A stretch of 64,000 bases of DNA from DATAEG01 sp051001975. Lineage in GTDB: Bacteria > Actinomycetota > Actinomycetes > Mycobacteriales > Jatrophihabitantaceae. A program made the position numbers and the translations under genes. The notes under the pieces were generated by a model, which searched no databases, was not told where the DNA came from, and saw only the letters and a list, made by a program, of their open reading frames with translations. Every line of letters starts with the position of its first letter. The first letter of the stretch is position 1. The stretch spans positions 1 to 64,000 of the forward strand of contig JBPCMU010000051.1 in assembly GCA_051001975.1 (NCBI GenBank), written 5' to 3'. Shown one piece after another: positions 45,569 through 53,838 of the stretch.

Positions 45569-46437
45569 GGAGTGCGAACTCCTCCATAGCGGTCGGTCAT
45601 TCGCGCCGCGTGCGCGGACTCCTCAGGCGTTCGGGCCGGTCGGACCTGCGGTTCATCGATCTCGTCGACGGTGCTGGGCGCCTCGTCCGGATCGCGGCTC
45701 TCAGCCCGGGCCATCACCAACGGTGCGGCCAGGGCGAGCAGCGCGAAGAGATACCACTGCAGGATGTAGGCGATGTGCTGGGGCTCGACCGCGCCGCCGG
45801 CGGGATTGGACAGGTCCGGGTCGGGGATCGGCGTCAGCCCGGCCACGCCGGGCTGCTTGTCGAGCAACTCGGCGTAGCCGTCGTAGACGGACGTCCCGAG
45901 CCGGTCGGCCGCACTGATCGGGTTGATGGCGCTGACCTGGCCGGGCTCGGACTCGCCAAAGCGATCGTTGCGCAGCTCGGGCGGCTCGACGCGGGCGGTG
46001 ACCGTGACGGTGCCGGTGGGCGGTGCGGCGACCGCCGTGGGCCGGTTCCCGTCAGCGGTGATGAAGCCACGAACGACAAGCAGCGTGGGACCGGCCGTGG
46101 TCCGCAAGGGCGTCACGACCAGGAACCCGACCGTACTGTCGACGGTGCGCTCCCGCGCCAGGAACTGATGCGCGAGGTCGTAGCTGCCGATGGCCGTCAC
46201 CCGGCGGAACTGGCCGTCCGCAGCGCGCTGCTTGCCGTTGGGCGCGGTCGTGGTGGCCAGGATGTCGGGCAGCGCAGCGACGGCCGCGCGAGCGTTGTGC
46301 CGAAGCAGGTGGTTGGCGTTGTGCTTCTGCTTGAACCGGAAAACCTGCCAGGTGCCGGCGCCGAGGCATATAGCAGCGACCAGCACCATCACCGCGCCGA
46401 GCGCGATATAACGCGGCTTGCGCAACTGCTCCAACAC
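45565..46437 (-). CDS. SURF1 family cytochrome oxidase assembly protein
   Basis: 290 aa from GTG 46437. N-terminal membrane segment YIALGAVMVLVAAICLGAGT, followed by WQVFRFKQKH (the conserved W..R segment of SURF1), a central extracytoplasmic domain with FLVVTPLRTTAGPTLLVVRG, and a second membrane segment YILQWYLFALLALAAPLVMA. SURF1 proteins help insert heme into cytochrome c oxidase. The C-terminal ~50 residues are charged and proline-rich. The stop overlaps the phosphoesterase start by 4 bp. Confidence 0.9.
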   Translation of the reverse strand: MLEQLRKPRYIALGAVMVLVAAICLGAGTWQVFRFKQKHNANHLLRHNARAAVAALPDILATTTAPNGKQRAADGQFRRVTAIGSYDLAHQFLARERTVDSTVGFLVVTPLRTTAGPTLLVVRGFITADGNRPTAVAAPPTGTVTVTARVEPPELRNDRFGESEPGQVSAINPISAADRLGTSVYDGYAELLDKQPGVAGLTPIPDPDLSNPAGGAVEPQHIAYILQWYLFALLALAAPLVMARAESRDPDEAPSTVDEIDEPQVRPARTPEESAHAARMTDRYGGVRTP

Positions 46438-46519
46438 AGCCCCGAGCGTACTGGTCTTACCGATGGCTGCCGTCGGGTTCTGTTCTCGGGTTGATCGTTT
46501 GCCGAGAGGGAGGTTTCGG

Positions 46520-46642
46520 TCACGACACGCCGATGATCGTGACTGAAAGCTCCCGCTCGGCCGCGACAACCTCCCGTTCGGCCGCGACAACCTCCCGTTC
46601 GGCCGCAAGGGTTCGGGCGATCGGCGAATCACGGGAGCGCAT
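46520..46642 (-). CDS. Possible 40-residue heptad-repeat peptide
   Basis: An open frame from ATG 46642 reads MRSRDSPIARTLAAEREVVA, then two more AEREVVA/AERELSV units and TIIGVS. The heptads come from a 21-bp tandem repeat and would form one amphipathic helix. No ribosome binding site is seen, so coding status is doubtful. It lies upstream of SURF1 on the same strand. Confidence 0.25.
   Translation of the reverse strand: MRSRDSPIARTLAAEREVVAAEREVVAAERELSVTIIGVS
46550..46611. repeat. 21-bp tandem repeat, three copies
   Basis: CTCCCGTTCGGCCGCGACAA plus one C repeats at 46550, 46571 and 46592; the first copy has one change and the last is incomplete. Period is a multiple of three and keeps a frame open on the minus strand. 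Confidence 0.85.
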
Positions 46643-46687
46643 CGCGTGCGGGTTTGCGTGAGGGGAGCGGCGGGGGAGCCTCGGAGG

Positions 46688-47191
46688 GTGAGCGCTGCGA
46701 GTTCGACCCGTCCCGGGGATCACGACGAGTTGCACGAGAAGACCCGGGACGTCTGGCTGGCGCTGAGTCCACGGCGCCGCGCGGCGTGCCTGGCCTGGCT
46801 GGCCTTCGGAGTTACCTGGGCCATCACCCGTGCGATCACCGTCCACGGCAAGGACAGCGGCGGCGGAGCGGCGATCAGCATCGCCGGGCACCACGTCCAC
46901 CACTACCTGTTCGGCATCATCCTGCTTGGCATCGTCGGCGCCATCTCGATCTTCACCCCGGCCGACCGAGCTGTGGAGTGGCTCGGCGTCGGCTATGGCA
47001 TCGGGCTGGCGTTGATCATGGACGAGTACGCCCTCCTGCTGAATCTGAAGGACGTCTACTGGACACATCAGGGCCGGTTGAGCGTCGGTTTGGCAGTCGG
47101 AGTCCCGGCGGTCGGCAGCGCATACATCACAGGCATGGCTGTGGTGCATGACGTCGCGCGAAAAACCCGTCGACGGTTCCGCCGAACTTGA
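46688..47191 (+). CDS. Conserved membrane protein with His-rich motif
   Basis: About 167 aa; start uncertain (GTG 46688 chosen, GTG 46646 possible). Four hydrophobic segments: LAWLAFGVTWAITRAI, the region YLFGIILLGIVGAISI, WLGVGYGIGLALIMDEYALL and VGLAVGVPAVGSAYITGMAV. The cytoplasm/membrane border motif ISIAGHHVHHYLFGIILLG with four His is conserved in this actinobacterial family. A metal-dependent role is conceivable but unproven. Confidence 0.75.
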   Translation: MSAASSTRPGDHDELHEKTRDVWLALSPRRRAACLAWLAFGVTWAITRAITVHGKDSGGGAAISIAGHHVHHYLFGIILLGIVGAISIFTPADRAVEWLGVGYGIGLALIMDEYALLLNLKDVYWTHQGRLSVGLAVGVPAVGSAYITGMAVVHDVARKTRRRFRRT

Positions 47192-47218
47192 CCACGCGTC
47201 GGAACGCCGGGCGGGAAC

Positions 47219-48694
47219 TCAGGCGGAGCGGTAAGTCTCCAGCAGCCGCAGCCAAATCTCGCTGACCGTCGGGTACGAGGGCACGGCATGCCAGAGGACG
47301 TCCAATGTGACCCGGCCGACGACCGCGACCGTTGCTGAGTGAAGTAGCTCGGCGACGTCCGGTCCGGCGAAGGTGGCGCCGACGATGACGTTGTCGTCGG
47401 CGTCGATCACCAGCTTCGCGATGCCCTTGTAGCCGTCCTGCTGCAGTGCCGACCCGGCGACGTTGCCGAGTCCGTACTCGACGGTCTCGATCCGGTGCTC
47501 TGCCGTCTCGTGGGCCTGCTCCTCAGTGAGCCCGATAGAGGCGACCTGCGGTGAGGTGAACGTCACCTGCGGCACCTGGCCGTGGTCGGCCGACGCGAGG
47601 AATTCTGCGCCGTCGATGGAGCGTCCGTCGGCCCGCGCTGCGATGACCGCACCACAGATGCGGGCCTGGTACTTGCCCATGTGAGTGAGGAGTGCCCGTC
47701 CGGTGATATCACCGATCGCATAGAGCCACTGTCCGTCGACACCCTGTACCTGCAGGTGGTCGTCGGTGCTCACGAATCCCTTCGGCTCGAGGCCGACGGT
47801 GTCCAGGCCGAGGTCGGTGCTCGCTGGGGTGCGTCCCGCGGCGACCACGACCTCGTCGACGGTGAGCTCGGCGTCGTCGACCGTGATGGTTACCGCGCCA
47901 CCGTGGATGTGCCCCTCACCGGTGGCCTGTGCATCGACACGTCGCACCCGCTGCACGCTGACTCCCGTGCGTACGTCCACGCCGTGCTCCCGGAAGTGGT
48001 CCATCACCAACTGAGCGGCGGAGGGTTCCACGTTTCCGAGCAGCCGCTCGCCGCGCTCCAGCACGGTCACCTGCGCGCCGAGGCCGCGCAGCCAGGTGGC
48101 AGATTCGGATGCCACCACGCCACCGCCGATGACAGCAACTCGATTGGGCACCTCGTGCAGGTTGGTCACGTCGCGGGAGATCCATGGCAGCGCCTCGCGC
48201 AGTCCGTCGATCGGCGGTACTGCGGCGGTGGTCCCGGTGCCGAGGATGACGGCCTGGCGAGCGGTGAGCGTCTGAGTCGTCCCGTCGCTGGCAGTGACCT
48301 CGACGGTGCGCTCGCCGGTGAGCCGGCCGTGGCCACGCACGACGTCGATGTTCGTGTCGTTGGCCCACTGCACCTGCGACGAGTCGTCATGGTCGTGGGT
48401 GAACCCGTCCCGCCGCTTGAGCACCGCGGAGACGTCGATCTCACCGGTGACCATCGCACTGACGCCGGGCATCAGCCGGGCCTGCTCGGCGAGTTCGATC
48501 GGGCGCAGCAGCGCTTTGCTAGGCATGCAAGCCCAGTAGGAGCATTCGCCGCCGACCAGTTCGCGCTCCACGATCACCGCGGTGCGGTCGCTGCCCTGGA
48601 TCGAGTACTGCGCCGCGTTCTCCCCAGGCGGGCCCCCGCCGATCACGATGACGTCCCAGGTGTCCGTGCTCGTGCCGCCGCCAGACTCAGTCAT
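47219..48694 (-). CDS. Class I pyridine nucleotide-disulfide oxidoreductase
   Basis: 491 aa. FAD motif DVIVIGGGPPGENAAQYSIQ, redox disulfide in GGECSYWACMPSKALLRP (CX4C), NAD(P) motif RVAVIGGGVVASESATWLRG, second FAD motif WLYAIGDITGRALLTHMGKY, and the C-terminal HAVPSYPTVSEIWLRLLE with the partner His-Glu. It resembles mercuric reductase/lipoamide dehydrogenase relatives but no metal-binding N-terminal domain is present; electron acceptor unknown. Confidence 0.92.
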   Translation of the reverse strand: MTESGGGTSTDTWDVIVIGGGPPGENAAQYSIQGSDRTAVIVERELVGGECSYWACMPSKALLRPIELAEQARLMPGVSAMVTGEIDVSAVLKRRDGFTHDHDDSSQVQWANDTNIDVVRGHGRLTGERTVEVTASDGTTQTLTARQAVILGTGTTAAVPPIDGLREALPWISRDVTNLHEVPNRVAVIGGGVVASESATWLRGLGAQVTVLERGERLLGNVEPSAAQLVMDHFREHGVDVRTGVSVQRVRRVDAQATGEGHIHGGAVTITVDDAELTVDEVVVAAGRTPASTDLGLDTVGLEPKGFVSTDDHLQVQGVDGQWLYAIGDITGRALLTHMGKYQARICGAVIAARADGRSIDGAEFLASADHGQVPQVTFTSPQVASIGLTEEQAHETAEHRIETVEYGLGNVAGSALQQDGYKGIAKLVIDADDNVIVGATFAGPDVAELLHSATVAVVGRVTLDVLWHAVPSYPTVSEIWLRLLETYRSA

Positions 48695-48739
48695 GAGGCA
48701 ACGGTAGCGTCGGGCCGCTATCCTGGCCGATCGGTACCC

Positions 48740-48814
48740 GGGCGCTTAGCTCAGTGGAAGAGCACTCGCCTTACAAGCGAGGGGTCACTGGTTCGAACCC
48801 AGTAGCGCCCACCA
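48740..48814 (+). tRNA. tRNA-Val (anticodon TAC)
   Basis: Acceptor stem GGGCGCT pairs with AGCGCCC; D-loop TTAGCTCAGTGG; anticodon stem CTCGC/GCGAG around loop CTTACAA, anticodon TAC (valine); T-arm CTGGTTCGAACCCAG; discriminator A and encoded CCA. 75 nt, all arms intact. The downstream 2.8 kb holds mobile-element-like debris, in keeping with tRNA 3' ends as integration sites. Confidence 0.97.
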
Positions 48815-48928
48815 CGCGAATCCCTTATGAAGTAAGAGGATTCGCCACTATCGGGGTCCGCAGAAGCGCCTTGGGCGATCTGTGGGCGATAGACCGGGAG
48901 CGCTGCGCTATTCGGCCAGGAGGCCGCA

Positions 48929-49188
48929 ATGACCAGTACCACCGACAACGACACCGCCAAGATCCACCGTATCGACGGGTGGGAGGCGCCGGCATGGGCC
49001 ACCGAGCATGAGCGCAACCGGCTCGACTCGGACGACATCACATGGCGTCGCGAAGGCGCTTCGATCCTCGGCAGGGAGACGTCTGCATGGTCTTCGGTGA
49101 TCTCCAGCAGGTCAGCCCGGCGGAGGCGCGGAAGCTTGCCGCCACCCTGATCGAGCTGGCGGACCTGGCCGAGGGCCTGACCCGATGA
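48929..49188 (+). pseudogene. Small mobile-element-type gene with a frameshift
   Basis: ATG 48929 has AGGAGG 6 nt upstream and reads MTSTTDNDTAKIHRIDGWEA with DDITWRREGASILGR. Near 49075 one base is missing and the frame that follows reads MVFGDLQQVSPAEARKLAAT and LIELADLAEGLTR to TGA 49188. The SPAEARKLAATLIELADLAE end is the usual ending of small proteins in actinobacterial integrative elements. Restored, ~86 aa. It overlaps the next start (ATGA). Confidence 0.65.
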
Positions 49189-49609
49189 CGAACACGCTGA
49201 CCGATGACGAGATCGACCGGATCATTCGCTACGGAACCGACGAGGAACGTGCAGCAGCCATGGACATGCTCAGAAAGCAGCAGGAGGTTGAGAACGCGGT
49301 CAGGACGGGCGCAGAACCCGCCGTGCCCGTCCTGGTGCGTCCTGGTGCGTCCTGCAAGCCGGCCACCTCTACGAGGGGGTGCTGCCCGTCGACGAGAACA
49401 TCAGGGTGAGGTCGCACTTGGCGCTGAGTGAGCGGCTCGGGGTCCAGGTGTGCGTAGAGGAGCGCAACCGGCTCGGTGTTGTCGAGCTGGGCGCGCCGTA
49501 CATCATGGTCTACAGCGACGGCGACGAGATGACTGCCGAGGAGGCCGAACAGCTCGCCGACACCATGCGCGCAGCGGCGCAGAAGCTGCGGGAGATCACC
49601 AGTAACTGA
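49185..49609 (+). pseudogene. Small mobile-element-type gene disrupted by a 10-bp tandem repeat
   Basis: ATG 49185 reads MTNTLTDDEIDRIIRYGTDE and DMLRKQQEVENAVRTGAEPA. It then enters GTCCTGGTGC repeated (49329-49354) and goes out of frame. The second half, LQAGHLYEGVLPVDENIRVR with YIMVYSDGDEMTAEEAEQLA and MRAAAQKLREITSN, ends at 49609. Removing two repeat units (20 bp), or adding one, restores a single ~134-aa protein. Function unknown. Confidence 0.7.
49329..49354. repeat. 10-bp direct repeat that shifts the reading frame
   Basis: GTCCTGGTGC occurs at 49329-49338 and 49339-49348, followed by a partial GTCCTG (49349-49354). The unit length is not a multiple of three, so each slippage event changes the frame of the gene it lies in. 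Confidence 0.85.
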
Positions 49610-49617
49610 ACCGCAAC

Positions 49618-49656
49618 GATGAGCCCCGCTTCCCGGATATGGAGGTGGGGCTCATC
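49618..49656 (+). terminator. Hairpin terminator A of the tRNA-adjacent region
   Basis: GATGAGCCCC pairs with GGGGCTCATC (10 bp); the inner segment GCTTCCCGGATATGGAGGT can extend the stem. It lies 9 bp past the stop of the preceding gene. The loop-proximal sequence resembles the hairpin at 50353. Confidence 0.75.
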
Positions 49657-49693
49657 GCTATTGGCACTGCAGCCAGACGATTTCCGTCGACGG

Positions 49694-50071
49694 CTAGCGC
49701 GTCAGGACTGCGTGCGAGGCCATCACGTCGTGCAGCACATTGATACGCCTCTGCAAGTACCGAATCTGTGATCCGAACCAGGCGGGCGCCCAAAACCAGG
49801 TCGTAAATGACCCCACCCGCGTGGGGGAACCGACCCGGGAATGAGCCGCGTTGAGGAGATTAGCCGTGTGCCCCAATCCGACGAGGTTCATGATCGGGAT
49901 GAGCTGTGCCCACCAGTGGCTCGTCACCGATACCGGCTGCCCGAGAATGGCGGCGAGCTCTTTGTTGATTCGGCCATACCACACGAGATAGTAAATACCG
50001 ATCGTGATGGCGCACAGCCACCACAGTGCCCAAGCGCCCTGTTTGCGCGGCGCGAGTCCCGGAACGGTCAT
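49694..50071 (-). CDS. DUF4234 membrane protein
   Basis: 125 aa with about three hydrophobic segments: ALWWLCAITIGIYYLVWYGR (the W..L..T.GIY...W motif of DUF4234), WWAQLIPIMNLVGLGHTANL and a C-terminal FTTWFWAPAWFGSQIRYLQR, ending INVLHDVMASHA. Small inner-membrane proteins of unknown function. It is the only intact-looking gene in the tRNA-adjacent region. Confidence 0.85.
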   Translation of the reverse strand: MTVPGLAPRKQGAWALWWLCAITIGIYYLVWYGRINKELAAILGQPVSVTSHWWAQLIPIMNLVGLGHTANLLNAAHSRVGSPTRVGSFTTWFWAPAWFGSQIRYLQRRINVLHDVMASHAVLTR

Positions 50072-50100
50072 TGTTCTCCTTCACGAGATGTGCGCGAAGG

Positions 50101-50193
50101 ATGAGCCTGCTGGGACGTTCTGTCAAGGCGCCGGAAGAGAACGTGGAAGCCGAGATCAACGATGCCGGCATCGTCTACCGGCGCGGCTGGTGA
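50101..50193 (+). CDS. Possible 30-residue peptide
   Basis: ATG 50101 (AAGG just upstream) reads MSLLGRSVKAPEENVEAEIN then DAGIVYRRGW and stops. It overlaps a following GTG frame by 4 bp. Protein-like composition, but too short to be sure; it may be a fragment of a decayed gene. Confidence 0.35.
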   Translation: MSLLGRSVKAPEENVEAEINDAGIVYRRGW

Positions 50194-50399
50194 GGCGCGG
50201 ACAATTTGCTCTGGGCGCCCAGCAAGTAGAAGTCGCCGACGACGATGGCCAACGCGTTCTTCAAGTCGCTGTTCCCCAAGAGAACACCGACTTGACGTCC
50301 CCCTCGGGGTTCTACTCCAACGCCAACGAGTACGTCGCTCTGAACTCCCGGGCCCCGCTTCCCGATCATGGGAGGCGGGGTTCAAGAGCAGGGCAATGA
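50190..50399 (+). CDS. Possible small protein, probably a fragment
   Basis: GTG 50190 reads QFALGAQQVEVADDDGQRVL then QVAVPQENTDLTSPSGFYSN and ANEYVAL; the last ~17 codons run through a terminator hairpin, so the true stop is likely lost. The core looks like a real beta-rich small protein of unknown family. Low certainty. Confidence 0.35.
   Translation: MRRGQFALGAQQVEVADDDGQRVLQVAVPQENTDLTSPSGFYSNANEYVALNSRAPLPDHGRRGSRAGQ
50353..50380 (+). terminator. Hairpin terminator B of the tRNA-adjacent region
   Basis: CCCCGCTTCCC pairs with GGGAGGCGGGG (11 bp, one G-T wobble) around GATCAT. Its 5' arm GCCCCGCTTCCCG is identical to that of the hairpin at 49618, suggesting a common origin. Confidence 0.75.
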
Positions 50400-50545
50400 T
50401 GTATGTGCTGGCCAGCCGGCTGCTGTTGACTGAAGTTCCCTCACCGATGACAACGCGAGACGTCGGCCTGGAGATACTGAAGCTGCTCGCCCGCCCGCAT
50501 GCCGACTCCCCGGACTACCGCGAGGAGTGGCATCTGGTGGGCTAG
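50396..50545 (+). CDS. Possible small protein
   Basis: 49 aa from ATG 50396, just after a terminator hairpin. It contains TTRDVGLEILKLLARPHADS and PDYREEWHLVG. No family recognised. Could be the tail of a lost gene. Confidence 0.3.
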   Translation: MMYVLASRLLLTEVPSPMTTRDVGLEILKLLARPHADSPDYREEWHLVG

Positions 50546-50610
50546 ACCTACGGTCGGCGCAGAGAGGCTTAGTCGAGTCACACCCCTCGCACAGTGCGGC
50601 TCGCGCAGGC

Positions 50611-51189
50611 TTACGGATCGATTGGCCACGCCAGGCCGCCACCCTCCAGCGGAGTCTCTCCTCGGGCTTCGCGGCGGAGGTTCATGATCTCCCTTGTTCG
50701 GGCGACCAGATCGAGCTCGAGGCGCTCGATCGTGTTGGCGATACCGAGAATCAGATCCGGAGCTTCTACTCCCGGCGCTCTGCCCCGCTTTGTGGGTGCC
50801 TTGCCACGCCCCGGCTTGATGAACTAGAAGCCCTCGGAGTTCACGCTCCACAGCCCATGCAGGATGGCGTTTCTCATGGCCCAGGCGTCATCGCATTCAC
50901 TGAGGGTGGCTTGCGTCCGCTCCCGGAAATCCCCATCCGGGACGTGGGCGAGGAAGTCATCGATGCGGCCTCGGACGAAGCTCCAGGGCGCGGCCTGGAT
51001 CGTGACCCGTTCAGCTTCGTCCTCCGCCAGAGTGGCGCAGAGATTCCCGAGTGCGGACTCCATACCTGGCGTGACGAGCGCGACGTGGCCCACGGCGAGC
51101 ACGAATGGGTCGTAGGAAAGGTCTCGCGCCACGGTACGAGCATCCCAGGCAATCGGCCGAAGACGTGAGCCCCCGGAAGCGGTGGGCAC
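50611..51189 (-). pseudogene. Conserved hypothetical gene interrupted by an in-frame TAG
   Basis: From the start at 51189, 121 codons read normally (DLSYDPFVLAVGHVALVTPG, DAWAMRNAILHGLWSVNSEG) to a TAG at 50824-50826. The same frame then continues for 70 codons of protein-like sequence (KPGRGKAPTKRGRAPGVEAP, LGIANTIERLELDLVARTRE) to TAA 50611. Together ~192 codons. The second half has no start codon of its own near the TAG. Likely a nonsense mutation; function unknown. It sits among other broken genes. Confidence 0.65.
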
Positions 51190-51652
51190 GGCCGAACAGT
51201 CACGTCATCGCACTCCTCACGCGACATCGAGAGGGTGCGAGCATCTAAGGTTCGTGCATGACTGACATGGACGATGCGGTGGACGGACACCCGCGCCTTG
51301 TCCGCCATCGTGCCGATCACATCGTCATCGCCACGAAGTAGATGCGCGAGCCCTCGGCGCGCTGACCGACTGCGTCGATGCCGGCGATCATCGGCAGCGC
51401 GCGGCTGCTCGTGTAATGCGCGCCGCCGTTACCGGTCTGGTCAGCCGAGTCCTGGTTGCCCATGCCACCGACCGGGGCATCGACCTGTTCGCCAGCACAA
51501 CCAACAAGTGAGCGCATTGCCTCGGGAAGACTCGCAGGGTCTTATCTCCGGCGGCTCGCAGTGGCAGACTGCGGAACGGCCAGCGAGCGAGGACCCGCAC
51601 GATCGCACCGGGCTCCGCGCCTCGCCGAACCCGTCGGTAGGGAGAATCGCAG
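51190..51652. other. Region without an intact gene
   Basis: Only short interrupted frames are visible, for example MTDMDDAVDGHPRLVRHRAD at 51258, which ends after 27 codons. The stretch looks like decayed coding DNA continuing from the tRNA-adjacent debris. The promoter of the M1 peptidase should lie at its right end. Confidence 0.4.
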
Positions 51653-53050
51653 ATGCGTAAGGGTCCCCGATTGTTGCTCGCCGCCGGAGTCGTCGTCGGT
51701 CTGCTCGTGCCCAGTGCCGTCGCGGCCGCGTCGCCGCCACACTTCACGCCTGGATCTGCGGGGTCCGGTGACCCCTACTTCCCGGACATGGGCAACGGCG
51801 GCTACGACGTCGGCCACTACGACATCAATCTGGCGTTCGATCCGACCACACACGCGATCGCCGCGACCACGAAGATCACCGCTCGGGCGACGCAGAATCT
51901 CTCACGTTTCGACCTCGACTTCCTCGGCCCGCTGACGATCAGCCGGCTCACCGTCGACGGGCACAAGGCATCGTTCACCAGGACGGGTGCGCAGGAGCTG
52001 GTGATCACGCCGCGGCGCGGGCTGCGGCGCGGCAGCTGCTTCACCGTCTCGGTCACTTACGCGGGCGTACCGCAGAAGATCGACGACGACGCCCTTGGGG
52101 TGTCCGGCTGGGTGGCCACCAAGGACGGCGCGGTCGGTCTCAACCAACCGTTCGGTGCGGCGACCTACTACCCGGTCAACGACTCGACCAGGGACAAGGC
52201 CACATACACGCAGACCGTAACGGTGCCCACCGGTTTGACCGTCCTCGGCAACGGCGACCCCGGCCGGGTCACTACGAAGCACGGCAAGACGACGTTCCGG
52301 TGGCGGATGAATCAGCCGATGGCCAGCGAGCTCGCCTCCATCGCGATCGGCAAGTACACGGTGACGACCGGCCGAGCCGGGCGGATCCCGAACATCACCG
52401 CGATCGGCACCGCAATCGACACCACCCCGGGACGCGATGCCCTCTTCAACAAGACGACGGCTGACCTCGTCAAGTGGGAGTCCTCGATGTACGGGCGCTA
52501 CCCGTTCAGCTCGACCGGCGGCCTCATCGACCGGATCGGCGTCCAGTACGCGCTCGAGGTGCAGAGCCGCCCGGTGTACGACCAGCGCAGCAGCACGATC
52601 GACGCGGACACGATGGCACACGAGTTGGGCCACCAATGGTTCGGCGACAGCCTGACGCCGGCGCACTGGTCAGACATCTGGCTGAACGAAGGCTTCGCCA
52701 CGTACTCCGAGTGGCTCTATCAGGAGAAGTACCACGGCACGCCGGTGCAGACGAGCTTCGCCAAGACCTATGCCAACACCACCGACTGGTCGGGCAAGGT
52801 GGCCGACCCCGGCCGGGACCGCATCTTCGACTCGCTCGTTTACGACCGCGGCGCGATGACCCTGCAGGCGTTGCGCAACACGACCGGCGACCGGGCGTTC
52901 TTCGCCGTGCTCCGGCAGTGGCCCGACCAGCACCGCTATGGCAACGTCTCGACGCAGGAGTTCATCCACTTCGTCGAGCACCTCACCCACCGCAACCTGG
53001 ATGCCTTCTTCACCACCTGGCTCTACTCCGAAGGCAAACCCGCCCTCTGA
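51653..53050 (+). CDS. Secreted M1-family metallopeptidase
   Basis: 465 aa. A signal peptide spans about residues 1-27 (RKGPRLLLAAGVVVGLLVPS core, ending VAAAS). The zinc site is AHELGHQWFGDS with the distal Glu in WLNEGFATYSEWLY (HExxH-18-E). An N-terminal beta domain (YDVGHYDINLAFDPTTHAIA) is followed by the catalytic thermolysin-like domain and a short helical part. The large C-terminal ERAP-type domain of classical aminopeptidase N is missing, as in many secreted actinobacterial M1 enzymes. Confidence 0.93.
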   Translation: MRKGPRLLLAAGVVVGLLVPSAVAAASPPHFTPGSAGSGDPYFPDMGNGGYDVGHYDINLAFDPTTHAIAATTKITARATQNLSRFDLDFLGPLTISRLTVDGHKASFTRTGAQELVITPRRGLRRGSCFTVSVTYAGVPQKIDDDALGVSGWVATKDGAVGLNQPFGAATYYPVNDSTRDKATYTQTVTVPTGLTVLGNGDPGRVTTKHGKTTFRWRMNQPMASELASIAIGKYTVTTGRAGRIPNITAIGTAIDTTPGRDALFNKTTADLVKWESSMYGRYPFSSTGGLIDRIGVQYALEVQSRPVYDQRSSTIDADTMAHELGHQWFGDSLTPAHWSDIWLNEGFATYSEWLYQEKYHGTPVQTSFAKTYANTTDWSGKVADPGRDRIFDSLVYDRGAMTLQALRNTTGDRAFFAVLRQWPDQHRYGNVSTQEFIHFVEHLTHRNLDAFFTTWLYSEGKPAL

Positions 53051-53065
53051 GACACCTCGCGGTGG

Positions 53066-53773
53066 TCAGCTGATGGTGGCGCCGAAGAGATGCCCGACGC
53101 CGTAGGTGACCAGCGCGGAGACCAAGCCGAGCAGCAGCTGCCGGCCGCCGGCGTACCACCACGGCCGGGTGGTGAACCGCGACGTGATGGCGCCGGTGAC
53201 GAACAGGCCGGTGAGCGCGAGCACGGCAGCCAAGGCGAGTTGTTTACTGCCGAAGAGAAACGGCAGCAGTGGCAAGAATGCACCGACCGAGAACGAGACG
53301 AACGACGATCCGGCCGCCACCTGCGGATTCGGCAGGTCGTGGATATCGACGCCGAGTTCCTCCTGGGCGTGCACCTCGAGTGCCTGCTCCGGATTCGCCG
53401 ACAGTTGCTCGGACACCCTCCGTGCCAGCTCCGGGTCGACGCCGCGGGCGATGTAGACCTCGGCGAGTTCGGCTATCTCACCCGACTTGTTGCGCCGCAG
53501 CTCCTGGCGCTCCACCTCGACCTCGGCCTGCATCGACTCGTTCTGGCTGCGCACCGAGATGTATTCGCCGGTGCCCATCGAGAAGGCGCCGCCGATCAGA
53601 CCTGCGACGCCTGCCAACACCACTGGCTTGGCCGTCGAGGACGCTGCGGCGACGCCTGCGATCAGTGCGAAGTTGGAGACCAGACCGTCCACGACGCCGA
53701 ACACCGTGGGTCGCAGCCAACCGCCGGTGACGTCACGATGTTCGTGGCCCACCGCCTGCTCGTCGTCGGACAC
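53066..53773 (-). CDS. VIT1/CCC1-family iron/manganese transporter
   Basis: 235 aa. Membrane segments around VFGVVDGLVSNFALIAGVAA and VVLAGVAGLIGGAFSMGTGE (TM1-2, with the conserved GExxS in GEYISVRSQNES), then a cytosolic acidic helical domain (QAEVEVERQELRRN...ELAEVYIARG), and three C-terminal segments. Exports or sequesters Fe2+/Mn2+. Stand-alone, convergent with the M1 peptidase. Confidence 0.93.
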   Translation of the reverse strand: MSDDEQAVGHEHRDVTGGWLRPTVFGVVDGLVSNFALIAGVAAASSTAKPVVLAGVAGLIGGAFSMGTGEYISVRSQNESMQAEVEVERQELRRNKSGEIAELAEVYIARGVDPELARRVSEQLSANPEQALEVHAQEELGVDIHDLPNPQVAAGSSFVSFSVGAFLPLLPFLFGSKQLALAAVLALTGLFVTGAITSRFTTRPWWYAGGRQLLLGLVSALVTYGVGHLFGATIS

Positions 53774-53838
53774 GCCTTGAGCGTAGGAGTTCGACGGACA
53801 CCGACGCCCGGCCAGGGTCGGCTAACCACGCCGGTACC

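Noticed and set aside
48740..51652. Search for a second copy of the tRNA-Val 3' end as attR
   Set aside because: No direct repeat of GTTCGAACCCAGTAGCGCCC was found in the window.
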